Part shown: one piece after another, positions 10,082 through 20,800 of the stretch
How the letters are laid out: each line of letters opens with the position of its first letter
How positions within the stretch are numbered: the first letter of the stretch is position 1
The notes under the pieces: generated by a model
What the model saw: the letters and a program-made list of their open reading frames with translations, nothing else
Databases searched by the model: none
What the model was told of the DNA's origin: nothing
Made by a program: the position numbers and the translations under genes
DNA from: Antedon bifida
Taxonomy: Eukaryota; Echinodermata; Crinoidea; Comatulida; Antedonidae
DNA: 64,000 nucleotides
Assembly: GCA_963402885.1 (NCBI GenBank)
Contig: OY727095.1
Location: 6,763,001-6,827,000, forward strand
Direction: 5' to 3'

Positions 10082-10360
10082 GTCTGTGGTCTCTGTTTGT
10101 TGTTTATTTGCGCCCTCAATGTACAGTGTCCACTAAAAACAAGCTAACATGAAAAGAATATAAACGCATTTGTTTTGCGATATAATTAGCGCTGATTAAT
10201 GACTTCGAGATCAACTTCGCGGGCACCAAGCAAGAGCGAGTTAGCATAGTCAAGGTGGGACAGGATCAGTCCCGTGACGGCATTGTGGCATGTATCCTTA
10301 GTTAGTAATGTATTTCGGTCGGTAATTCAATTACTTGCATAAAACATTTACTTGAGAAAT

Positions 10361-10433
10361 CTATTGAATAAAATTGTGGCCAACTTTATTCAAAATGCAC
10401 TGAACAAAATAGCAAGAGTAAAAGAAAAATATA
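10361..10433 (+). repeat. Dispersed repeat, copy 1 (pair with 13088-13168)
   Basis: The segment ctattgaataaaattgtgg through agtaaaagaaaaatataa is repeated nearly unchanged at 13088-13168. Confidence 0.6.
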
Positions 10434-11254
10434 AATAATAATATCTATATAATAATGCTACTAAATTGTTGGCGTATTTTACTGAACGGTACGTGCTCAT
10501 ATTTGGCACACTGATGTTTATTGATGGGCAGCACACGATAGGCTATGTCACTTTCCTGAATAAAATGAGTAAAACGCCGTGGCCATTGAAATTAATGCTT
10601 AGTAGGTTCGAGTTCGAATTCGCGATAGGGCCTATGTGTAAATAAAAAATATTCCGCTTAACGCAAAAAATCTAAACCACAATTACAAAACTAGCAAAAA
10701 ATATACCAAACCTCACGCAAAAAATTGCAAAATATTAAAACCATTGAAATAAAAAAAAATGTAAATGAAAAAAAAACACACACAAACAAAACGATTACAA
10801 ATGGTTTAATACATTGTTGAACATGAAAACAACTTAACAATTCGTGTTGCCACAGCAATGCGTTTTTCATTTGATTTATGTCCACTTTTTTTATTGTATC
10901 TATATATATCAAATAATGAATACACCACGAAAAATACCAAAAATAATATAGTTTGGTGTTTTATACTTTCGTTAGTGTTTGCACGCATCATCTAACTAAT
11001 TCACACAGCATGCCAATTTTTGTTTAGCGTCTTTATTTTCGTAAAGTCTGAACAGTAAAAAGTAAAGTCTAAAGTTTTGCTTTTACAGATATTTTAAAGT
11101 GAAGGGATAGTGTATAACAAAATTAATGGCCATAAAATAGTTCCGAATTCTATTCTTGATACAATTTTTTTTATTTTGATAATTTGTCAAATTACTTTTA
11201 TCAGAGTGCGCTTTTGTTATACATGCAAAGTATATAACCACATATTAAGGCAGA

Positions 11255-11275
11255 AAAGACCGTGCGGAGCACGGG
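11255..11275. repeat. Short GC-rich palindrome
   Basis: CCGTGCGGAGCACGG, a 6-bp-arm dyad, stands out in very AT-rich DNA. It may be the terminus or internal hairpin of a decayed element. Confidence 0.35.
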
Positions 11276-11526
11276 TTATTGTTAGTATAATAATTATGAT
11301 AATATAAATAATATATATAAATTTAATTTAAACTAAGTCAAAACAATAATATTACATTTCGTCAAAATATTTAGATTTGTAATGTATTTATCTTCTTCTA
11401 TTAACGTATATTCTGCTTTTAGCAGATTCATTATAATATTTGTACATTTAACATCAGGTAAATTATGCGGTTGGAGTAGGCATACCTTAACCTTTCCGTC
11501 AAAAGGCAATACAAATCGCTGGATAA

Positions 11527-11821
11527 TAGAGATACAAATAAAATAAACAATGAAAAATGACAATGCTGTGGTTATCAGTGGTTGGATCTCAATGGGGATA
11601 CAAAATAAAATAAACAATGAAAAATGACAATGCTGTGGTTATCAGTGGCTGGATCTCAATGGGGATACAAATAAAATAAGCACTGAAAAGATGACAATGC
11701 TGTGGTTATCAGTGGCTGGATCTCAATGGGGATACAAAATAAAATAAACACTGAAAAAGTGATACAATGAATGTTTTCAGTGGCTGGTACTCAATTGCAT
11801 AGATACAAATAATATAAGCAA
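11527..11821 (+). repeat. Tandem repeat, unit about 68 bp, about 4 copies
   Basis: Units begin gatacaaataaaataaac and contain gacaatgctgtggttatcag and ggctggatctcaatggg. Starts fall at about 11529, 11597, 11662, 11731 and 11801 (the last degenerate). Single reverse-orientation fragments of the same sequence occur at 31908-31945 and 33188-33235, so the unit belongs to a dispersed family. Confidence 0.75.
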
Positions 11822-12337
11822 AGGGTAAATCAAAACGATGAAGTAAATTGCATCGCTTTCTGACGATAAATATACATTTTCTATACATAAAAAAAAAAGT
11901 TTTCATTCTAGAACTCTAAAATAACCATTTATGCTGTCTTTGGCAAAAATAAATCCAATTAAATGAAATTTTACTCTTTTGAATAATTTGATTGAATGTG
12001 TGAAAATATTATGTTTACCACGACAGCACAAATTCTTTCTACCACCAGGTCTGCAATGAAACCTTGTCTAGTTTTTTTTGTTTGTTTTATGTAATAAACA
12101 AGTAATCATTGATCGTTAACGTCCTAGAACGGGCTTTAAGACAACCCTAGTGTAACTGAGTGTAACGAACGCTAACCGTTATAATACAGATAACGTACGT
12201 GTTGTACATATGTGACACTGTATTACACAATTCGCCTATGATACTGTCAACATACTGGACATAAGTGTCATAATGTGAAGATAAGATTAAAGTACGTACA
12301 TAGAATTGGGGTTCGCTGATTCTGATTACGACTTTAA

Positions 12338-12442
12338 GCCCTGTCTACACTATCAAACTTTAGGGTGGTGTGCCCATATATAGACATGATGATATCATAT
12401 CACTGTCATATTTGGGCATATCGCTACCATATTTGGGTACAA
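12338..12442 (+). mobile_element. TTAA-flanked MITE, internally deleted copy
   Basis: Starts after TTAA (12334-12337) with the family terminus ctgtctacactatcaaactt and keeps the atatttgggc motif. It is followed by TTAA at 12443-12446 but lacks the expected inverted right arm. The paralogous site at about 63070-63105 lacks it. Confidence 0.6.
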
Positions 12443-13087
12443 TTAAGTAAGGATATAGAAGCATGAACATCTATTGATATGTTTAATTGTGATGTTATAT
12501 GATGAATACAACAAAAGTGGTAGTTTATACACAACCACACTTAAGAGAAAAGTGGCAGTGTCCTCACTCTGAAACCACTTTACATAATCAAAATTTTAGA
12601 TTTAGCGTCATGCTCGGCAGCTAACATTAATTTAAGCTATACCGTAAGTCTGAATTGCTCCGTCTAATAAGTCGGAAATTTAATCCTAAAAAACGACTAA
12701 AATGTTACTTCTCAAAAGCTAATTTAATAATAAATAATAATAATAAACGTTTGATGTTCCGAATATAAAATTAAATTGTTCACGTAAATGAAACGTAAAA
12801 CTCAGAATTGCTACTGCTACTTACGGAAATAAAAACGGTCCTAAAACATTTGCTGCTCGCAAATAAAATCTCATACATTTTCACTGAATTTCTACGTCTT
12901 TGGAAATTAAGTCATAAAAACGATTATGCTTATGAATTGTTTCTCAACACTAATTTAAACTAACTGGAAATATTAACTACATTACTACGTCTAAGCAGCG
13001 CGAGAACGATTCGTAACTGTTTCTGCTCGGCAGCTAACATTAATTTAGGCTAAAACGGAAAATAAATCGTGTGTATTAAATATCTGA

Positions 13088-13168
13088 AATCTATTGAAAG
13101 TAAAATTGTGGCCAACTTTATTGAAAATGCACTGAACTAAATAGCAAGAGTAAAAGAAAAATATAAAC
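13088..13168 (+). repeat. Dispersed repeat, copy 2 (pair with 10361-10433)
   Basis: Near-identical to 10361-10433; see that entry. Confidence 0.6.
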
Positions 13169-13420
13169 AATTCATTAAAAAACAATGTAAACATTTAATT
13201 TAAACTGTGGATCACTAATCACTTATATTAATAGTTTACCTTCGTCGAAATATTTTATTTTAAATTTGACCAACACAGATGAACGTTCATGTTTGAGTTT
13301 TGAAACAGTCATGTCTCTTGGCATTCATAATGTGCCAGGGGCGGATCCAGGATTTTTCAAACGGGATAGCGATAACAAACACTAACAGTCAAAATCTGAT
13401 ACCAAACAACATAAATATAA

Positions 13421-13743
13421 CAATGCATTTTATTAGAATCCAAGCAGTCTTTAATGTTTCGAGAACCATTTTCTCATAATCAGTACAATAAACAGCTCAG
13501 CCGAAGGTTTTACTTATACCATCTTAACAACTGATATAAAAGTGGCACGCTATTTGATTGTTAGGCCTATGCTGTTTGTCTGCTTTCGTTATAAGCTATT
13601 TAATTACCACATGTATATACAGTTGTTTAAGATGGTATATTATAACTATCGGCTGCTGAGTATTGTGCTGATTATGAGAAATGGTTCTCGAAACATGTCT
13701 GAGCTCAAATTAAAGACAGTTTGGATTGTAATAAAATGCTTTA
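13421..13743. repeat. Long imperfect inverted repeat (arms about 110-120 bp, spacer about 90 bp)
   Basis: The left arm, 13421-13532, reads through tttcgagaaccattttctca and ends at ataccatcttaacaact. The right arm, 13621-13743, is its imperfect reverse complement, containing agttgtttaagatggtata and atgagaaatggttctcgaaa. Transcribed from either strand it would fold into a long hairpin. A 75-codon ORF crossing it has no protein-like composition and is not annotated. Confidence 0.7.
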
Positions 13744-16154
13744 CTTGTTATAGTTACGCTTATTCGTAATTTTGGTGGTAAAAAAGTATATATATTTCAT
13801 TTTAGCTGTCAAAAAGGGGGAGCGCGGCCACAAATAGGCCTACTCTCACTCACTATTAAGTCAATTTATTTGCTGAAAATTATGCTTGATAATCTTACAA
13901 TGTAATTAATAAATAATCCTTACCGAAAAGTGTTTCGTATTTAAACCCCATCACGATAAAAACGTAATCAGTATCGTTCTTGTCAAAACAGCATTCGCTA
14001 ATCTTGAATTTCGTTCATCGCAACATCCAGACAATTTGAAAGTTTCAAAGAAAACAGGGGCGGTCGCAGGACTATTTTAAGAGGCTTGTCCAAAGACTGC
14101 AAAGCAAATTGTTAAATGACACCCCTAGACGGCCGCAAATGGTACTCTCGCACGTAACATTCATAATAAATTGCCAATGTCACTCACTCTATAGTGATTG
14201 TAGCCTATATTATTCTGCCGGTAATAAAACATACGCGACTAACAATACAGAATAACTTTTGTTTTCGTTCAATGCGAACGTCACGGGGAAGTCCCCGATG
14301 AAGGTACTTTTGGTACGGTAATACATTCTAATAACTGTACTCAATTAATGTAAATTAATTATCAATTAATAATTTTAAAAAGCTATACAAAAAATATGAA
14401 ACTGTTGCTATAAATATATTGAGCAAAACGTTAGATTGTATTATTTTGAAAATGCTAAATAAAGTCAGATGTTAAAACCACAATTTCCAAAAATTCATTT
14501 TTATTTATCCACTATAAACTTTACAAAAGTGTTGTTTTAAACCACACTCCAAAATAAAACAAAGAAAATAATGATAGGACATTTGCAGAAAGAAGCAAAA
14601 TTTGCTCTGCTACCGGTATAACACGGTTCAAATTTCGGAACGTCCATAAATTACTACGGAAATTCGGCCTAATATTTACAGACGTACGGAAGTGAAGATA
14701 AATAGGGTACTACATGCATCGGAAATACAAAACTATACAATTATGATTTGGCCTAAAAATTGGCCTTAGATTATGGAAAAACCCCGGCAAAACGCAATAA
14801 TTATGGACAAATCGATTATTAGCCTTGGCTCTATGCATAATATTTAAAAGGAATGAATATAGGCTATATTTCGTTTGTGTGAATGCTTGATCTATTAGAG
14901 GTAATCTGTGATGGCGCTAGTAAAACTGCTATGCGTGGGTAATTTGTGAATGACGTAGTAGGCTACATACACGAGCCTAGATAGGGAAGATCTGTACTGC
15001 CGTTCATTGCGAGAAAAGGGTAATGTGTCATGATAATGTAACAAGCCAGAGATGAAATAAAATCAAGAATACATTTAGCTGATTGTCATTGTTTTAGTCG
15101 TAAGAAGTTTATCAACCGACATCTATTTCTTATGTGTAGTAGATAATTTTGTTTGTATTAATAGGCCTACACAAGTTCATTTTGGATTTTCAGTAAGCCT
15201 ACCAATGGTTTATTCAAAGTCAACACTGTAACGAATCCCTCACTATTCAATAAAAATGTTATTATACTACTATATTGTTGAAATAGAGATTGCGTGATAT
15301 GAAAATGGATTGATAGTAAAACTAAACAAAGATACGTTCTTATCTGGTTATTACGTATTGATGCAGTGATGAAACGGAGGATTATTTTTGTAGCGTTTCC
15401 ATTTAAAATAAAGGTCGTTAAATTCGTTGGCGCTAGCATTACTTCTTTTACCAATTTTAACAATTAGGCCAACATCAAAACATTCAACAATGATGAAATG
15501 CCCTGCAACTCTGTAATTACTTTATACTTATATACTATTGTAACGCTCTTTGTCTTAATAGTCACAACGCCCAAATAATAAATAATGTCAGGTATTTCCC
15601 GTTTTCATAGCCTAATACATATTGACCAATTTTAGGCCTACAGGTGTGAAGGATTTTGTAAAATCATTATATATTATTGTTATTACTATACTGTATAGGA
15701 AACCATTTCAATATTAACTATCATGATAATTTTAATAGCATCATCAACAATTATTTTTGTAACTACTTCCTCTTTATTGAAGCGTGTTTTATTTCTGCGT
15801 GAATGAACAAGAAATGTCAACAATACATCTTTTGAATGTATTATTTGGCATTATCTTCATCTCAAAAGAATAAACGCTTCACTAAATAATAGCATATTTG
15901 TGTAAAATTGGTTATAGAAATATTTCAAATTCAACTGTTAATTAACTTGAACCATAAAGTACGGATATTATAACAATAATAATAACGACGCGATGAATCA
16001 TCTGAACTGTCGATTGTGATTGGTCAACTCACCTTCATTGCACGTACGCCCGTTCAGATGGGAACCAATCTTGAAAGAAAACATAGTATTTTGTGTGGTT
16101 TTTGGAAACCCAGTTAAAACCTAGGATAATAACATTAAATATTTAAAGGCATAC
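13744..16154. other. Gene-free stretch
   Basis: No ORF, splice-supported exon or RNA gene could be supported here. Fragments with ends of the type caggggcgg... (about 13336 and 14053) look like remnants of DNA transposons. A CGGGGAAGTCCCCG palindrome lies at about 14283-14296. Confidence 0.5.
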
Positions 16155-16274
16155 CTCCAGTGTACTAGCTTCCATTCCTGTGGCGACATATAAACGCATG
16201 AATTGATTGGTTGACACCTCAGATTCATCAGATTTTGTTGACGATCGTACTTGATTATGTACGATATGCACACA
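16155..16274 (-). pseudogene. Duplicated mucin cytoplasmic-tail exon, downstream of the gene's stop
   Basis: Seen: a 120-bp open exon in phase 0 at both ends, bounded by a tag acceptor and a GTATGCC donor. Its end reads STNQFMRLYVATGMEASTLE, close to [20 protein letters not shown] in the tail exon at 18643-18744, with the donor at the same place. No matching transmembrane or terminal exon was found around it. Inference: either a relic of exon duplication or an alternative 3' exon reached by skipping the terminal exon at 17895-17978. Open frame and intact splice sites keep the second option alive. Confidence 0.5.
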
Positions 16275-16385
16275 CTACATCCAACACCTGCACAAAAGAT
16301 AAGTTTACCATTCGATATAAAATAAATTCACTCAGTTTGAAGCTATGTTTAAAACGAGAAAACAATTAACGTAGGCTGTACACAC

Positions 16386-16540
16386 CGAAAAACAAACATT
16401 CGTGTTGGTGTTGTCACCGCCTGGAAATAGAGGAATTAAAACGAATATCTCAGTAAATAGGCCTACATATCACACCTAATAACAAACATTCGTGTTGGTG
16501 TCGTCACCGCTTGGAAATAAAAGAATTAAAACATACATGC
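16386..16540 (+). repeat. Tandem duplication, unit about 95 bp, two copies
   Basis: The segment aacaaacattcgtgttggtg then tcaccgc.tggaaata occurs at about 16393 and 16481. Confidence 0.65.
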
Positions 16541-17894
16541 CACCCCTGGAACACGTGAAATTCCATGCAAATATGGTCACCTGTTACGTAATGAATATGT
16601 TGAATGTGTTGCGTTGTTTGTAGGATCAACGTACGTGGATTTAAAAAGAAACGAAGCAAATAAATGAGTTACGATATTTATGGTTTGTATCTAACTAATA
16701 ATATTGGAATAATGGGATTTCTTAATGCGTACCGTTTAGTATTATCTTTAAACGTTCCTCACATTTGTTCCTTTAAGATACTCTGACCGCTACTAAGGAT
16801 CACGCACACAGTCTCGATGTACAGTAAGTAAAATAGGTTACAAATGGTACGTAACATTCGATTTTTTTTTCGTTTCACGAGTATTTTATACAGTACAATC
16901 CTTCCTTCGTAACATTCCTATTCAGGGGACACCCTTATTGAACACTTTCCGTGGATTGAATGAGGGGATATTTAACTGTACAGACAATCCTTATACTTAA
17001 GGGGATATCAAGGGGGTACTGTGATGGGTCCTAATAGGGGTTCTACTGTATGTTCCAGCATGGAGGTATAATAATACCTCCATGATGAAACACGCATTAA
17101 AAATACTCACTTTTAGATACTTCGTGTTTTCGAATCATGAAAAGCACGTCTCTCTATGTAAATCCACATTTTGTGCAAGAATTACTTGTGTAACAATTAT
17201 AAGGTGTCTAATACACCAATACAGGTCCTACTTGCAATTAATGTTATTGTATTTTTAAAAAAACAACCATTTATTCATTAGGTATATATTTGTTTATTAA
17301 AAAAGGTTTATTAAATATTTGAAAAAGTTTACATATTTCAATTCACTATTTAATATTATATAAATACTGAGTATGATTACATTTTATACATGAATACACA
17401 TCTATTGTATAGTTTTATTAAATAAATATAGTTTTATTATTAGTTTTACAATGTACACAACTATCATATAGAATTGACTGCAGTTCGATTATATTTTATT
17501 TAATAAAACATTTTATGATTTATTAAAATAATAATAATAGTAGAATAACAATGTTTTGTCTATTTACATATGACTAATTAAAATACAAAAATATATTTTA
17601 TATAGATACAAAATAAATGATATAATACTTTTATTGTTAAAATAATGTTTATAAAATAGGCCCTATAATAATGTATGCATACTATAAGTACTACGTACTG
17701 CAATGAAGATCTAAAAAAAGGACTCATTTCAAGTCTCAAGCCTGGCAAGAATACAAACATCTTGACATTTAAAATCACCCCTAAATAGACTGCCCTCTAT
17801 CGCGTAAATGTCACAAAAGACTTTACAATAATTATTCTTTTCGTATTACTGTTCATATCAATAGTGGATGTGTTGTCCATGTAAAAGTGTCTAT
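16541..17894. other. Mucin 3' flank and probable 3' UTR
   Basis: No coding region is supported. The part next to the stop at 17895 is AT-rich, with many minus-strand AATAAA-type signals (for example in the tttatttaataaa stretch near 17495), so the 3' UTR probably ends within it. Confidence 0.4.
17059..17084. repeat. Perfect 11-bp hairpin
   Basis: CATGGAGGTAT and ATACCTCCATG are separated by a 4-base loop, aata. It lies in gene-free DNA about 0.8 kb downstream of the mucin stop. Function unknown. Confidence 0.5.
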
Positions 17895-20800
17895 CTAAAA
17901 GTAACCATTACGATTGTTCTGGGAAAATCTACCACGTTGTTGTCGGTAATCGTCACTGCTTGTATCTGAGGCATACTCCTGAAAATCACAAAAACATTAT
18001 TATATTCATATGAGAAAACACAGTTAAGTTATGAAAGAGAAGCCTTGCATCGTCATATTAGGCTTGGTTCCTGCTAGGACGTACAGCAAGCGAGTTGACC
18101 AATGACGACCGACAGTTAGAATAGTCCATCGCTTATGATTGGTCAAATTACTTATGTTGCGCTTGCATCGTAACAGACGGTTTAAAAATCGCTGTCATGC
18201 ATTGTAACCACTATTTAAGCTTGGTTGCAGCTAGGACGCACAAGCGAGGAGTTGACCAACGACAGCCGAATAATCCATCGCTTGTGATTGGTTCAATTAC
18301 TTGCGTTGTGCTTAAATCATTGTGCTGCGTCCTAGTTGGAACCAACTTTTCTACTCGACAGTAATAAGAAAAATGAAAAGAAGGTGGAGAGATAACATCA
18401 AGAGATATCTGATTACTGCGAACTGTTTGATAGCTACAGACAAGAGAAATGGAAAATGATGATTGAGAAGGGTTACATCAACAGTGGGTGACGTAACCCA
18501 TGATGATGATTATGATGATGATAATGATGACTCACTCTGTAGCAGACTGTAAACGGATTGATGAAAGATCATGAATACTCAAAGGTTTCCTATTATACAA
18601 TTCAATATTAAAATGGGTTGTTAAAAAAGAACCCAGGCCTACCTCATAAGAGCTGGCTTCATTCCCTGTTACAACATATGGCCGCATGAATTGGTCAGAT
18701 GAGACAGAATCATATTCCCTTGGCCGATTGGGTTTATTCGAAGTCTTCAATATAAATGGAAAAAATAATAGTTATAATCTTGCTAATAGGCCTACTTCAT
18801 TTGTTTGAAATCACATGTTAAAACAAACTGGATGGACAACCCATGTAAGGGTTACGCATTGACTGCTGGTGTCAAATAAATAAATAAAAATATTAAGAGG
18901 ACAATTTCCTCATAAACGACCGAGAGCTAAAAACTATGGGCAATCACCATTCAGTCAGGACACACCACTATTGATGGATACTTTGGTGTCCAAGTCCACT
19001 TAATGGGGGTTCTATTCTACTGTATCTCAAAACTTACATTAAAATACGTCGAATTCCTGATAACATTTGCTAGATGAGCCATTCTATCTGTATCACTTCT
19101 ATAACCCTCGGCGTAAGAAGACATCGAGAGTCTGTCATCATCTCTCTCGGGTAAACGAAGACCGGCTGCCGGATTTGAAACAAACCGACCTTTGACATGG
19201 TGTTTGAATATCTCCTGTCTTCGTTTACGAATGATGAAAACAAAACAGGTGAGTAAGGAAAGGACGAGGAGAAGGAAGAAAACTATGACGACGATGACGA
19301 TAATTGCTACCTGTAGTTCCTCGGCTATGAAAAGAAAATGAAAAAAAAATCATTTATTCCGTATGTAGACCAGTGGCCTTAAAACATAAACATTTCTTAG
19401 TGTGCCAAATAACATTTTCGTTTCTTAACAGCACATACAATAACATTTGCTAATAACTTAATCGTATTTGGTTTTCTAGATTTAAATAATAAAACAAATT
19501 AGAAATATAATTTAGAATGAAACGATTTCTTTTTTGATTATATAATGGACAGTTAAAAATAAGATGAAAGACGTCCTCTACTTCTCCTCTGATACCAGTC
19601 TACAAATACGTTCCGTTATACGTTACCAAGTATAAGCAATCATTGATAGATTCATATTTTGTGGTATAAACATAAAAATGGGATCTGGGTTTCTGGGTAG
19701 TCTAAAAATAAAATTCACTTACTCTCTTTTTCACATTGATCTCCGCTATAACCTTTCATACACCTGTATTTAAAAGACATTTTTGCAAATTTACTTAAGA
19801 ATTGTTGAATAATTAAATTGCATCAAGTCGTCAATTGATGACGACTATGAAACATTACTTAACACTGGGTCCTGGGTTCACACAAATCTTAAGATCTCTA
19901 AGTAAATCCAGTAACGTTTCATTTTGCAATGAAGATACTTACAGGCATTCTCTTGTACCTTCAACAACTGAACAATTTCCGCGATTGTTACAGTAGGAGT
20001 TATCACAATTTTCACATGCATCACCATTAAATCCATCAAAACAACTAAATAAATAACAATATGTATGTGAATAATCTGTCACTCATAATTGAAACAATAG
20101 ATTGTTTTCAGGTACAGTTATTTTGGAGTAATTTACTATCCTTTCATTTATTTCGTCATCAACAAATAGGCCGTACAAACAATAAAAGAGAACAGGGTCC
20201 TGGAGGTAAGGCGTAAATCAGTGTGGCAGGATCACCTAAAACAACAGTCGATTGGCTCTCCATAAAGAAACAGCAGTACTTACAAATTGTTAAATATACA
20301 ATATTTAAAAACGTTACATGCATTTTTGGAATAAAGTTAAAATTGCATGTCAAATAAAGCAGTACAACACAAACCTGCATACAATTTCTTCTAATGTACT
20401 AACAGAGCAGTTTCCATTTTCGTTGCAGCTTGAACTTGTACAGTCAATTGGAAGGTCTGAAATACAGAATAGTAGTAAGTATATCTGATTCTCGGCGGTT
20501 CTAATACTAATCCAATACCAAAACAGAGGTATCAAACATACTTTCAAAACAATCATCTTAACGATTTTCTAAAAATAACCCAAGCAACTATGTTTACATA
20601 ACTTTTGTCGTAAAAGTCTATTCCAGAGATAAAAATAACAGTTTCGGAATTAATAGCCAAAGACTCACATTTTAAGAACATCACATCTTTACTATCTTAA
20701 CTTACTGTACAATTACCTCAACATTCATACATTTCTATCAATGATACAATGGTAAAACATATGAGGCCTCTGATTTAGGAACTGTGGCCTTCCAACGCTG

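Larger units (their letters stand above)
10082..13180. repeat. Segmental duplication, left copy, distal upstream part (rearranged)
   Basis: Blocks match the region upstream of the right mucin gene: 10097-10195 with 60783-60885; about 11375-11440 with 62070-62135; about 12045-12330 with 62785-63070; 12450-12680 with 63105-63540; and about 12840-13070 with 62150-62390. The last block is out of order, so the copies were rearranged after duplication. No coding region is seen here. Confidence 0.65.
17895..19324 (-). other. Mucin exons 56-58: transmembrane helix and cytoplasmic tail
   Basis: Exons 19038-19324, 18643-18744 and 17895-17978. The first encodes a strong helix, [20 protein letters not shown], followed by the stop-transfer RKRRQ. 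The tail has several tyrosines in acidic or serine-rich settings ([27 protein letters not shown]) and ends NGYF. The last two junctions are phase 0. Inference: a single-pass type I protein with possible phosphotyrosine sites. Confidence 0.85.

Noticed and set aside
9890..15463. Small ORFs of 60-100 codons in the AT-rich region
   Set aside because: Low-complexity Ile/Leu/Phe-rich translations without domains, splice support or conservation in the paralogous block.
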